Source: JACKDX01 sp964640175 (lineage in GTDB: Bacteria > Myxococcota_A > Polyangia > Polyangiales > GCA-016699535). Taken from it: a stretch of 6,009 bases of DNA. A program made the position numbers and the translations under genes. Position 1 is the first letter of the stretch, and each line of letters starts with the position of its first letter. Below the pieces are notes generated by a model, which saw nothing but the letters and a program-made list of their open reading frames with translations, did not search any database and was not told the origin of the DNA. Shown here piece after piece: positions 1 through 5,039 of this stretch. Location: positions 1 through 6,009 of the forward strand of contig CAZXFW010000025.1 of NCBI GenBank assembly GCA_964640175.1, read 5' to 3'.

Positions 1-314
1 AATGTTTGGACTTGGAATTGATAGAGCATTGTGTCTGCGGTCGCACGGAAACGTTGAACCCCACAGGCTCCAAATCGTTCGATATAACGGGTGCGTTTGT
101 CTTGGGACGTTCCAATGGAGTCGAGTTGAGTAAGTCGCGCATCGAGCTTAAGTTCTGGGTGTTGCGAAAGCAGGGATCGTAGTTCCTCTAACGCCTTTTT
201 AGGTTCTAAGTGGCTTCCATAGGCTTCAAGTACATTGTCGTTAAGCCATTGGGCTTCTGCAGCCCGCAGGAGCGTTTTGGCTTGCAGGATAGTCTTAGAG
301 GAAATGTGTGTCAT
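1..314 (-). CDS. Unrecognised protein, N-terminal part only (runs off left edge)
   Basis: An open frame starts at an ATG (complement of 312-314) and stays open for 104 codons to the window edge, so the C-terminus is missing. I do not recognise the family. The visible part begins MTHISSKTILQAKTLLRAAE and is rich in Ala, Leu, Glu, Lys and Gln, which predicts mostly alpha-helix. There is no signal peptide or membrane segment at the start, so a cytoplasmic protein is likely. A second segment around residues 71-100 has several Arg, Phe and Thr residues and one Cys. The start was chosen because it is the first in-frame ATG facing the divergent gap and no nearby upstream in-frame ATG, GTG or TTG was found. 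The only purine-rich motif, GAGG, lies just one base from the ATG, which is too close for a normal ribosome site. The gene is divergent from the dihaem lipoprotein gene. The helical, repeat-like character might suggest a TPR-type protein, but I cannot support that. Confidence 0.6.
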   Translation of the reverse strand, partial: MTHISSKTILQAKTLLRAAEAQWLNDNVLEAYGSHLEPKKALEELRSLLSQHPELKLDARLTQLDSIGTSQDKRTRYIERFGACGVQRFRATADTMLYQFQVQT

Positions 315-403
315 GCCTCGAAGTCTATCCCAAAACGGGTATTTGCGTCTTGCAGAGAGCGCTGTGTTAGATTTTAGGCAGCAAGGCTGGTAGGGTAGCG
401 CAC
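315..403. promoter_or_regulatory. Divergent intergenic region between the partial gene and the cytochrome gene
   Basis: These 89 bp separate two divergently transcribed genes and must hold at least the 5' signals of both unless either is read from further away. On the plus strand, TG-T-TAGATT at 365-373 could act as an extended -10 (4 of 6 matches to TATAAT), but no good -35 lies at normal spacing: TTGCGT at 343-348 is 19 bases away and matches only at TTG. A moderate Shine-Dalgarno, AGGGT at 392-396, stands 7 bases before the ATG at 404. Only the ribosome site is convincing. Confidence 0.3.
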
Positions 404-1180
404 ATGCGATACAGGCACGTCGGTTGGGTATCTCTGGTAGTTGTAGGATTAGTGAGTGTTTCAGGTTGCTCAAAACCCAAACGTGCTGAGCAGTTCAAAA
501 AGGAGCAGGATGCGGCTCCAATAAAGGAGTTGGTCATAGACCATAAGACAGTAGCTACACGGATGCATGTGTTTTTCGAAGAAACCATGCGCGCTCGTGA
601 TGCTGTCATTCGTGGTGACATCAAATCTGCTGCGATGTCTTTAGAAAAGCTTGCGACTGTCGAGTTTGATAAATCCGCAATGCCTCCCTTATGGGAGCCA
701 GAGTTTGAACAATGGCGGGCTTTGGCACGCATTGGGGGGCGTAGTCAAAGGCTAGAGGAAATTGCGACCTCGGTAGGACAATTGGGAGCGCAGTGCGGAC
801 ATTGTCATAAAGCGCTGGGTGCTGGGCCACACTATGATCCCAGTAGTTGGGTGGAAGACGCCGAGGATCTGCAAGCCCATATGTTTTTGTTAACATGGGC
901 GTCTGATCGCATGTGGGAAGGGTTAACAGAGCCTCGCGATCAATCGTGGCGTGTGGGAGCAGAGACACTGCTTGAGGCGCCTATCAAAATGGAAAAACTC
1001 ATGCAGGCCTTGGGGGCATCGAAAACCTCCAGAGTGCGTAATTATCCCAAGGAGTTAAAACGCGCAGGCCAGAACGCTTTGGTCCAACAAGATGCAGAAG
1101 CCCGTGCTGATGGATTTGCTCAAATTCTGCTTACGTGTGCAAGTTGTCATACGACAGCAGATGCATCAGAGCTTCGCTGA
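404..1180 (+). CDS. Dihaem c-type cytochrome lipoprotein with two tandem helical domains
   Basis: A 258-residue exported electron-transfer protein. Residues 1-21 form a signal peptide (basic start, then a hydrophobic stretch) ending in a lipobox, V-S-G-C, with lipidation expected at C22. The +2 residue is Ser, not Asp, so sorting to the outer membrane is possible. Two CXXCH haem-attachment motifs are present: CGHCH at 131-135 and CASCH at 245-249, the second near the C-terminus. Each closes a helical segment of about 90-100 residues, and the two halves look alike (M54-H55-V-F-F against A158-H159-M-F-L; A-x-x-x-x-Q-L before C131 and a similar stretch before C245). This is the arrangement of class II (cytochrome c'/c556-like) four-helix domains, where haem sits at the end of the bundle. 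H55 and H159 are candidate distal ligands by position; this is inference. Maturation would need a cytochrome c biogenesis system not seen here. The 3' end overlaps the convergent MscS gene by 34 bp. The redox partner is unknown. Confidence 0.85.
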   Translation: MRYRHVGWVSLVVVGLVSVSGCSKPKRAEQFKKEQDAAPIKELVIDHKTVATRMHVFFEETMRARDAVIRGDIKSAAMSLEKLATVEFDKSAMPPLWEPEFEQWRALARIGGRSQRLEEIATSVGQLGAQCGHCHKALGAGPHYDPSSWVEDAEDLQAHMFLLTWASDRMWEGLTEPRDQSWRVGAETLLEAPIKMEKLMQALGASKTSRVRNYPKELKRAGQNALVQQDAEARADGFAQILLTCASCHTTADASELR

Positions 1181-2235
1181 CTAGTATCATGGATATGGAC
1201 TGTTCGAGTGGGGAAGGCAAAATTGACATCCTCATTCTCGAATTTTTCGTATATCGCTAGGTTAATTGTTTGTTGACGATCCATATATTCATTGTAGTCG
1301 GAGGTCAGTAAAAAATATACGGTTTCATAAATTAATGCGTTGTCTCCAAAAGCCTTGAAATGGGAACGTTCAAAGCGAGTAGAGGGCTCACTTTCAATGG
1401 CTTCTTTGATGATAGTCGGAATACGCTTTAAAGCGTCTGAAGGTGTTCCATACTCAACTCCAACCTCAAACATGATGCGGCGTTCATCCATACGTTTAAA
1501 ATTTTGGATAAGGCTTTTCGCCAGGTCTGCATTGGGGAAAATCAACTGCTCACCGGAGAGTGCACGCAAGCGGGTGGATCGTATGCCGATTTTTTCTACC
1601 GTGCCTCGATTGTTGTTGGTTGCAATGAAATCGCCAATGTCGAAGGGTGTATCAAAATACAATGCCAATGATGCAAAAAAGTCCCCCAAGATATTTTGAA
1701 CTGCCAACGCAGCAGCAAGGCCGCCAATGCCGAGCCCTGTCACAATTGCGCCAATTTTAACACCAAGGTGGGAAATCACCGACGTGCCCACTAACGTCCA
1801 AATCAAAAGTTGGCCAAGGAAGGTGATGGCGCCCGCCATGGTCTGAGCACCCGGTGATTCAATGCGACGTGCTTGCCAGTACTTAATAGTATTGCGGAAG
1901 ACTGCTTGCAGCCAAAAACCGCCTTGCAATAAACATATGCACAGAAGACCAATATTGAGAGGCTTACCGTATTCTTTAGGAAGCTCGAGTGTTTTGATGC
2001 CTACATACGAAGCTACGCTGAATAAGAAAAAGCTTCGTGTAGCTTGTATCGTTGCCACAATGACATCATCGATATGGCTTCTGGTATGTGCGGCCAATCG
2101 GCTCAGTCGCGAAACAACAACGCGCCTGGTAATGTAAAGGCCAAACCAAAGACCAAGGGCAATGGCCAGAGCAATGACCCATTGTTGTATGTCATTGCCA
2201 AAGTAGTTCTGTTTTAACCAATGTTTGATATCCAT
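1147..2235 (-). CDS. MscS-family mechanosensitive ion channel
   Basis: This 362-residue inner-membrane protein belongs to the small-conductance mechanosensitive channel family, which opens under membrane tension to release solutes during osmotic downshock. Hydrophobic segments lie at about 17-36, 68-84, 93-112, 134-156 and 160-190. The last is the Gly/Ala-rich pore-lining helix (GLGIGGLAAALAVQNILGD, about 167-185), typical of TM3. The beta domain follows: P197-F-D-I-G-D, G211-T-V-E-K-I, T221-R-L-R and F233-P-N-A-D. A mixed alpha/beta C-terminal domain ends in FPTRTVHI (341-348). Five membrane segments and this length are closer to YnaI-type paralogues than to the three-helix MscS. The start is the ATG complementary to 2233-2235, 25 bp after the SDR stop. 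No clear Shine-Dalgarno precedes it, so translation may depend on the upstream gene. The last 34 bp lie antisense to the end of the cytochrome gene. Confidence 0.92.
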   Translation of the reverse strand: MDIKHWLKQNYFGNDIQQWVIALAIALGLWFGLYITRRVVVSRLSRLAAHTRSHIDDVIVATIQATRSFFLFSVASYVGIKTLELPKEYGKPLNIGLLCICLLQGGFWLQAVFRNTIKYWQARRIESPGAQTMAGAITFLGQLLIWTLVGTSVISHLGVKIGAIVTGLGIGGLAAALAVQNILGDFFASLALYFDTPFDIGDFIATNNNRGTVEKIGIRSTRLRALSGEQLIFPNADLAKSLIQNFKRMDERRIMFEVGVEYGTPSDALKRIPTIIKEAIESEPSTRFERSHFKAFGDNALIYETVYFLLTSDYNEYMDRQQTINLAIYEKFENEDVNFAFPTRTVHIHDTSQRSSDASAVV

Positions 2236-2260
2236 AATTTTTTAGAGTGCACAGTTAGCG

Positions 2261-3082
2261 TTAGATGATTGTCCTGGCAATAGGATCGTAAATCGTCGTG
2301 GGTAAGAGCCTAAGCACTCGAAGCAACGTAGCCATGGGCCATGGAAATGCGACGACAGCCTTGCGAGCAGCAATCCCTTTTAAGATGCATGAAGTGGCTT
2401 TGTCTACGTCCATGAGAAAGGGCATCCATGAGGTGTTCTTGGATGTCATGTCCGTTCGTATGAACCCAGGCCTGATGTCTGTGACATAAACTCCTGTTTC
2501 ATGAAGATCCACGCGCAGCGATTCCAAAAAGGTGCTCAGAAATGCTTTGGATGCGCTGTAAGCGGCACGTTTGGGTAGTCCGCGGTACTGAGCGAGACTT
2601 GAAATTCCTACGATGTGGCCATGCCCTCTTTCCACCATACGTGGCAGCACAGCACTCAACGTTGCTGCTGCACCTCGAACATTTACATCAACGATGGCTT
2701 GGTATTTATTCCACTGAAGTGCGCTGCTTTCACACCGTCCGGAGACGCCTGCATTGGCAATGACTAAGTCTAACCCGCCGCAAGTGTCATCGACTTGGGT
2801 GATAGTTTTTTCGACTTGAATAGGATCTGCCACGTCTGTGACGTAGATGGAGGCTTGGGCTCCAAAAGCGTGTGCTTCGTCGGCTACGGATTGGAGGTCA
2901 GATTCTCCACGTGCCATTAATGCAAGCTTGACAGATGGGTTAACTCTCGCGATTTCAATGGATAAGGCTCGCCCAATCCCACGGGAGGCTCCAGTGATGA
3001 GTACGGATGTGTAGGGAAAGTGAAGGCGTTCTGAGACGCGAGCTTTAACTAGGTTAGCGGTCTCATTGAGTTTTTTGGTCAT
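2261..3082 (-). CDS. Classical short-chain dehydrogenase/reductase (SDR family)
   Basis: A 273-residue NAD(P)-dependent oxidoreductase with all classical SDR motifs: TGASRGIG at 30-37 (dinucleotide binding), D83-V84 (adenine-ring pocket), N110-A-G, catalytic N134, S162, Y175 and K179 in the YSASK motif, and R204-P-G at the substrate side. The basic R58 after the second beta strand may favour NADP(H), which is an inference. About 25 residues precede the Rossmann fold, longer than the usual few. The C-terminal part (243-266) carries a hydrophobic, Trp/Pro/Leu/Arg-containing stretch ending near YDPIAR, a tail common in SDRs acting on lipid-like substrates at membranes; the substrate cannot be named. 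The start is the ATG complementary to 3080-3082; it has no strong Shine-Dalgarno, and a candidate promoter lies about 45 bp upstream. It probably forms one transcript with the MscS gene 25 bp downstream. Confidence 0.92.
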   Translation of the reverse strand: MTKKLNETANLVKARVSERLHFPYTSVLITGASRGIGRALSIEIARVNPSVKLALMARGESDLQSVADEAHAFGAQASIYVTDVADPIQVEKTITQVDDTCGGLDLVIANAGVSGRCESSALQWNKYQAIVDVNVRGAAATLSAVLPRMVERGHGHIVGISSLAQYRGLPKRAAYSASKAFLSTFLESLRVDLHETGVYVTDIRPGFIRTDMTSKNTSWMPFLMDVDKATSCILKGIAARKAVVAFPWPMATLLRVLRLLPTTIYDPIARTII

Positions 3083-3127
3083 AATGTCAGGTGGTGCATA
3101 TTGCTACGCAAAGTTTATCCAGATACC

Positions 3128-3155
3128 ACTATAATTTTTGTCGATTTTTTGAAAA
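3128..3155 (-). promoter_or_regulatory. Candidate sigma-70-type promoter for the SDR-MscS unit
   Basis: On the minus strand TTTTCA (complement of 3150-3155, 4 of 6 matches to TTGACA) is followed after 16 bp by TATAGT (complement of 3128-3133, 5 of 6 matches to TATAAT). Transcription would begin near 3120, some 40 bp ahead of the SDR start codon, a normal leader length. The -10 overlaps a TATAAT on the opposite strand. The call rests on pattern matching only. Confidence 0.4.
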
Positions 3156-3162
3156 CAGAACG

Positions 3163-3190
3163 TTGACAAACGAGTTATGTGACATACAAC
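3163..3190 (+). promoter_or_regulatory. Candidate sigma-70-type promoter for the zinc-ribbon gene
   Basis: TTGACA at 3163-3168 is a perfect -35 consensus. TACAAC at 3185-3190, 16 bp later, matches the -10 consensus at 4 of 6 positions. Transcription would start near 3197 and give a leader of about 95 bases before the ATG at 3292. The spacer includes the dyad TATGT-G-ACATA (3176-3186), which would place any bound protein on top of the polymerase site. Confidence 0.4.
3176..3186. repeat. Perfect 11-bp inverted repeat, possible operator
   Basis: TATGT and ACATA flank a single central G, giving a perfect short dyad inside the candidate plus-strand promoter, between its -35 and -10 and touching the latter. 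An imperfect outer GTT/AAC pair extends the symmetry with a one-base offset. A dyad this short can arise by chance in AT-rich DNA, so an operator role is only a suggestion based on its position. Confidence 0.25.
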
Positions 3191-3276
3191 ACAAGAATAT
3201 CTCGAAGCACAAGCTTACTTTTAGTGTTTGCATCCTTTACTTGAACGCATTGCTTTCTTGAAAGTGGAAAGTTTTA

Positions 3277-3285
3277 AAAGGAGGT
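3277..3285 (+). promoter_or_regulatory. Near-perfect Shine-Dalgarno for the zinc-ribbon gene
   Basis: AAAGGAGGT matches the full anti-Shine-Dalgarno complement and ends 6 bases before the ATG at 3292, close to ideal spacing. No other gene in the window has a ribosome site near this strength. It fixes the start codon of the 65-residue gene and suggests that the protein is made at a high rate. Confidence 0.9.
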
Positions 3286-3291
3286 AAAACC

Positions 3292-3489
3292 ATGTGGTGG
3301 GAGTGCAGCGAATGTGGACGGCGCCTGGAAGGCGAGCGGCCAAGACGTATTTGTAATGACTGTGGTACATTAGGTGGAGTGTATGTTCCTGTGCATACCT
3401 TCGCGGGTCATGCCCCAGAAACAGCTAGTTTTCGAGAGGCATGGTTTGATCAAGGCATTGATCGGACGCCCTATTGGTTAAACAGGTAA
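3292..3489 (+). CDS. Small zinc-ribbon / rubredoxin-like protein
   Basis: This 65-residue protein has two CXXC knuckles, C5-S-E-C8-G and C21-N-D-C24-G, 12 residues apart, the layout of a zinc ribbon or rubredoxin-like metal site (zinc or iron cannot be told from sequence). The remainder (about 30-65) has no further cysteines but holds H35, H40, W51 and W62. With W2 and W3 it carries four Trp in 65 residues. No signal peptide or membrane segment is visible, so it should be cytoplasmic. The near-consensus Shine-Dalgarno at 3277-3285 supports both expression and start choice. It overlaps the convergent ABC ATPase gene by 12 bp. Similar short CxxC proteins with a rubredoxin-like knuckle and a Trp-containing tail seem familiar from deltaproteobacterial genomes, but I know of no assigned function. 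Possible roles include electron carrier, metal-dependent binding to a partner, or nucleic-acid binding. Confidence 0.82.
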   Translation: MWWECSECGRRLEGERPRRICNDCGTLGGVYVPVHTFAGHAPETASFREAWFDQGIDRTPYWLNR

Positions 3490-4233
3490 CAATTGTCCAG
3501 CAGCCTTGAGGTATTCGCGTACCACAGGGTGGTCACTGGCCAGCAGTTCTTGTGGAGTGCTGCTAAGAATAATTTGTCCGTTATGAAGGAGATTGACTCG
3601 ATCAGCAATACGTGTGACTGACTCGATGTCGTGGCTGATCACCAGTGCAGTGACAGAAAATCGTGCCTGCATTTCGGCAATCATGTCGTCCACTGTACGT
3701 GCGCCAATTGGATCTAAGCCAGAAGTAGGTTCGTCGTAGATCAGTATTTGCGGTTCAATGACTAAGGCGCGTGCGACTGCGGCACGTTTAGCCATGCCTC
3801 CAGAGATTTGAGACGGCAGTTTATCCCAAGCATCAGCGATACCAAGTGCTGAAAGTTTTTCCATCACGCGTTCATGGATCTGCTTTTTATTTAACTTCGT
3901 GTGTTCTTGTAATGGAAAAGCAACGTTGTCGAACACTGTCAGCGAATCAAATAACGCGGACATCTGAAATACCATGCCAAATTTGGGACGCACGGTCATG
4001 AGTTTGCCTTCGGATAGGTGCGCAATGTCCATCCCATCGACAATGATAGAGCCACTGTCGGGTTCTTCTAAACGAATGATTTGGCGCATCAGCACGCTTT
4101 TCCCGGAACCAGAACGTCCGATCACCATATTGGTTTGTCCGCGTAGAACGTCAAAGGTAACTCCTTGGAGCACCTGTTGGTTTCCATAGGATTTGGTTAC
4201 TTCGATGAGGCGTATATGAGCATCGGCACTCAT
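3478..4233 (-). CDS. mlaF: MlaF-like ABC transporter ATP-binding protein
   Basis: A 251-residue cytoplasmic ATPase that powers an MlaE-type permease for phospholipid transport between inner and outer membrane. All ABC motifs are intact: Walker A GRSGSGKS (39-46), Q-loop Q90, signature ISGGMAKR (143-150), Walker B ILIYDEP with D167 and E168, D-loop SGLD (171-174) and switch H201. The SGGM-x-KR form of the signature, the FQ-M-S-A-L-F-D-S-L-T-V stretch (89-100) and the adjoining permease point to the MlaF/Ttg2A/Mce-associated ATPases rather than other ABC classes. The start codon overlaps the permease stop (ATGA, 4 bp), so the two proteins are probably co-translated in matching amounts. The 3' end overlaps the zinc-ribbon gene by 12 bp, and no MlaD/MCE, MlaC or MlaB gene follows. 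The transport direction and the exact lipid cannot be read from sequence. Confidence 0.9.
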   Translation of the reverse strand: MSADAHIRLIEVTKSYGNQQVLQGVTFDVLRGQTNMVIGRSGSGKSVLMRQIIRLEEPDSGSIIVDGMDIAHLSEGKLMTVRPKFGMVFQMSALFDSLTVFDNVAFPLQEHTKLNKKQIHERVMEKLSALGIADAWDKLPSQISGGMAKRAAVARALVIEPQILIYDEPTSGLDPIGARTVDDMIAEMQARFSVTALVISHDIESVTRIADRVNLLHNGQIILSSTPQELLASDHPVVREYLKAAGQLLPV

Positions 4234-5039
4234 AGTCCCACAGCTCCGGTGATAAGCTGCGTAATGATGTAATCTAAAACAAGCACGCCTACGGCACTGT
4301 GGACGACAGCGCGTGTTGTGGCTTTGCCTACGCCGGCGGCTCCGCCAGATGCGTAAAACCCGTGTCTGCAGGCAATCAATGTAATGGCAAATCCAAAGAT
4401 AGCAGCCTTAAAAATACCTTGAATTAAGTCAGGGGTATCGACGTACCAGCTGATTTTGTCCAGAAAAATTCCTGAATCGAGTGACAATACTTTAACACAG
4501 ACAAACCATGCTCCTGCGGCTCCCACAATGTTGAAGATCATGCTTAACAAAGGCACCATCACCAGTCCCGCGATTACCCGCGGAACAATGAGGTACTGAA
4601 TGGGATTAACTGCCATGGTGATCAATGCGTCAATTTGATTGCTGACGCGCATGGAACCAATCTCAGTGCACATGGCGCTTCCTGCACGACTCGACACCAT
4701 CAGTGAAGCAAACACGGGGGAAAGCTCACGTGTCAGAGCGAGACCGACCACTGCACCTGTCTGGCTTTCAGCCCCAAATTGGCGAATGCCGTATACGAAT
4801 TGTAGCCCAAATACCATGCCGACGAACGCAGCAGTCAAAGCTACAATAAAAATAGAGTGGACGCCCACAAACTCCATCGCATTGATAAATTGTCGAATCC
4901 GATAAGGAGGACGGATGGTCCAATAACACACGCTTCCTATCATGCGAGTAAGAATGCCTATTTCTGTGAGCCAAGCGAATGGCCAACGCACGAAGGTGTT
5001 ATGCACGTTTGCTTTTGTTGCGGGAGAGTGTTCAGTCAT
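4230..5039 (-). CDS. mlaE: MlaE-like phospholipid ABC transporter permease
   Basis: A 269-residue inner-membrane permease of the MlaE (YrbE/Ttg2B) family, the membrane partner of the MlaF-like ATPase. The family hallmark is clear at about 101-139: A-L-T-R-E-L-S-P-V, then S117-R-A-G-S-A, E126-I-G-S-M-R-V and Q135-I-D-A-L. Hydrophobic segments lie near 60-82, 94-115, 147-180, 207-224 and 247-266, matching the usual five-helix core after an amphipathic N-terminal region (about 15-55). The start is the ATG complementary to 5037-5039. It overlaps the alanine racemase stop by 8 bp (ATGACTGA), so translation is probably coupled, which fits the lack of a strong Shine-Dalgarno. In complete Mla or Mce systems an MCE-domain protein joins this permease; none is present in the window. 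E. coli mlaE lies in mlaFEDCB, so the order and the alr partner here differ. Confidence 0.92.
   Translation of the reverse strand: MTEHSPATKANVHNTFVRWPFAWLTEIGILTRMIGSVCYWTIRPPYRIRQFINAMEFVGVHSIFIVALTAAFVGMVFGLQFVYGIRQFGAESQTGAVVGLALTRELSPVFASLMVSSRAGSAMCTEIGSMRVSNQIDALITMAVNPIQYLIVPRVIAGLVMVPLLSMIFNIVGAAGAWFVCVKVLSLDSGIFLDKISWYVDTPDLIQGIFKAAIFGFAITLIACRHGFYASGGAAGVGKATTRAVVHSAVGVLVLDYIITQLITGAVGL

Larger units (their letters stand above)
3083..3291. promoter_or_regulatory. Divergent regulatory region between the SDR and zinc-ribbon genes
   Basis: This 209-bp, visibly AT-rich gap is the longest non-coding stretch in the window. It separates divergent genes and holds the candidate promoters, a dyad and a ribosome site listed separately. 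A 12-bp palindrome, CTTTC-TT-GAAAG (3253-3264), stands 12 bases before the strong ribosome site at 3277-3285. Its two-base centre makes it a weak hairpin but a possible protein-binding half-site pair. No tRNA, small-RNA terminator or longer hairpin was recognised. Confidence 0.6.

Noticed and set aside
367..968. Two overlapping minus-strand open frames (367-732 and 621-968) opposite the cytochrome gene
   Set aside because: Their products are low-complexity, unlike any family I know, and lie antisense to a gene with a signal peptide and two haem motifs.
1340..1699. Plus-strand open frame of 119 codons opposite the MscS gene
   Set aside because: It is antisense to the conserved beta domain and pore helix of the channel, and the translation shows no domain character.
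3130..3135. Perfect TATAAT on the plus strand
   Set aside because: No reasonable -35 lies 15-19 bp upstream (TTGCTA at 3101-3106 is 23 bp away), and it overlaps the better-supported minus-strand -10.
3253..3264. CTTTC-TT-GAAAG as a terminator or riboswitch element
   Set aside because: The stem is only five pairs around a two-base centre, has no T-run after it, and lies within the leader of the zinc-ribbon gene, so a terminator is unlikely.
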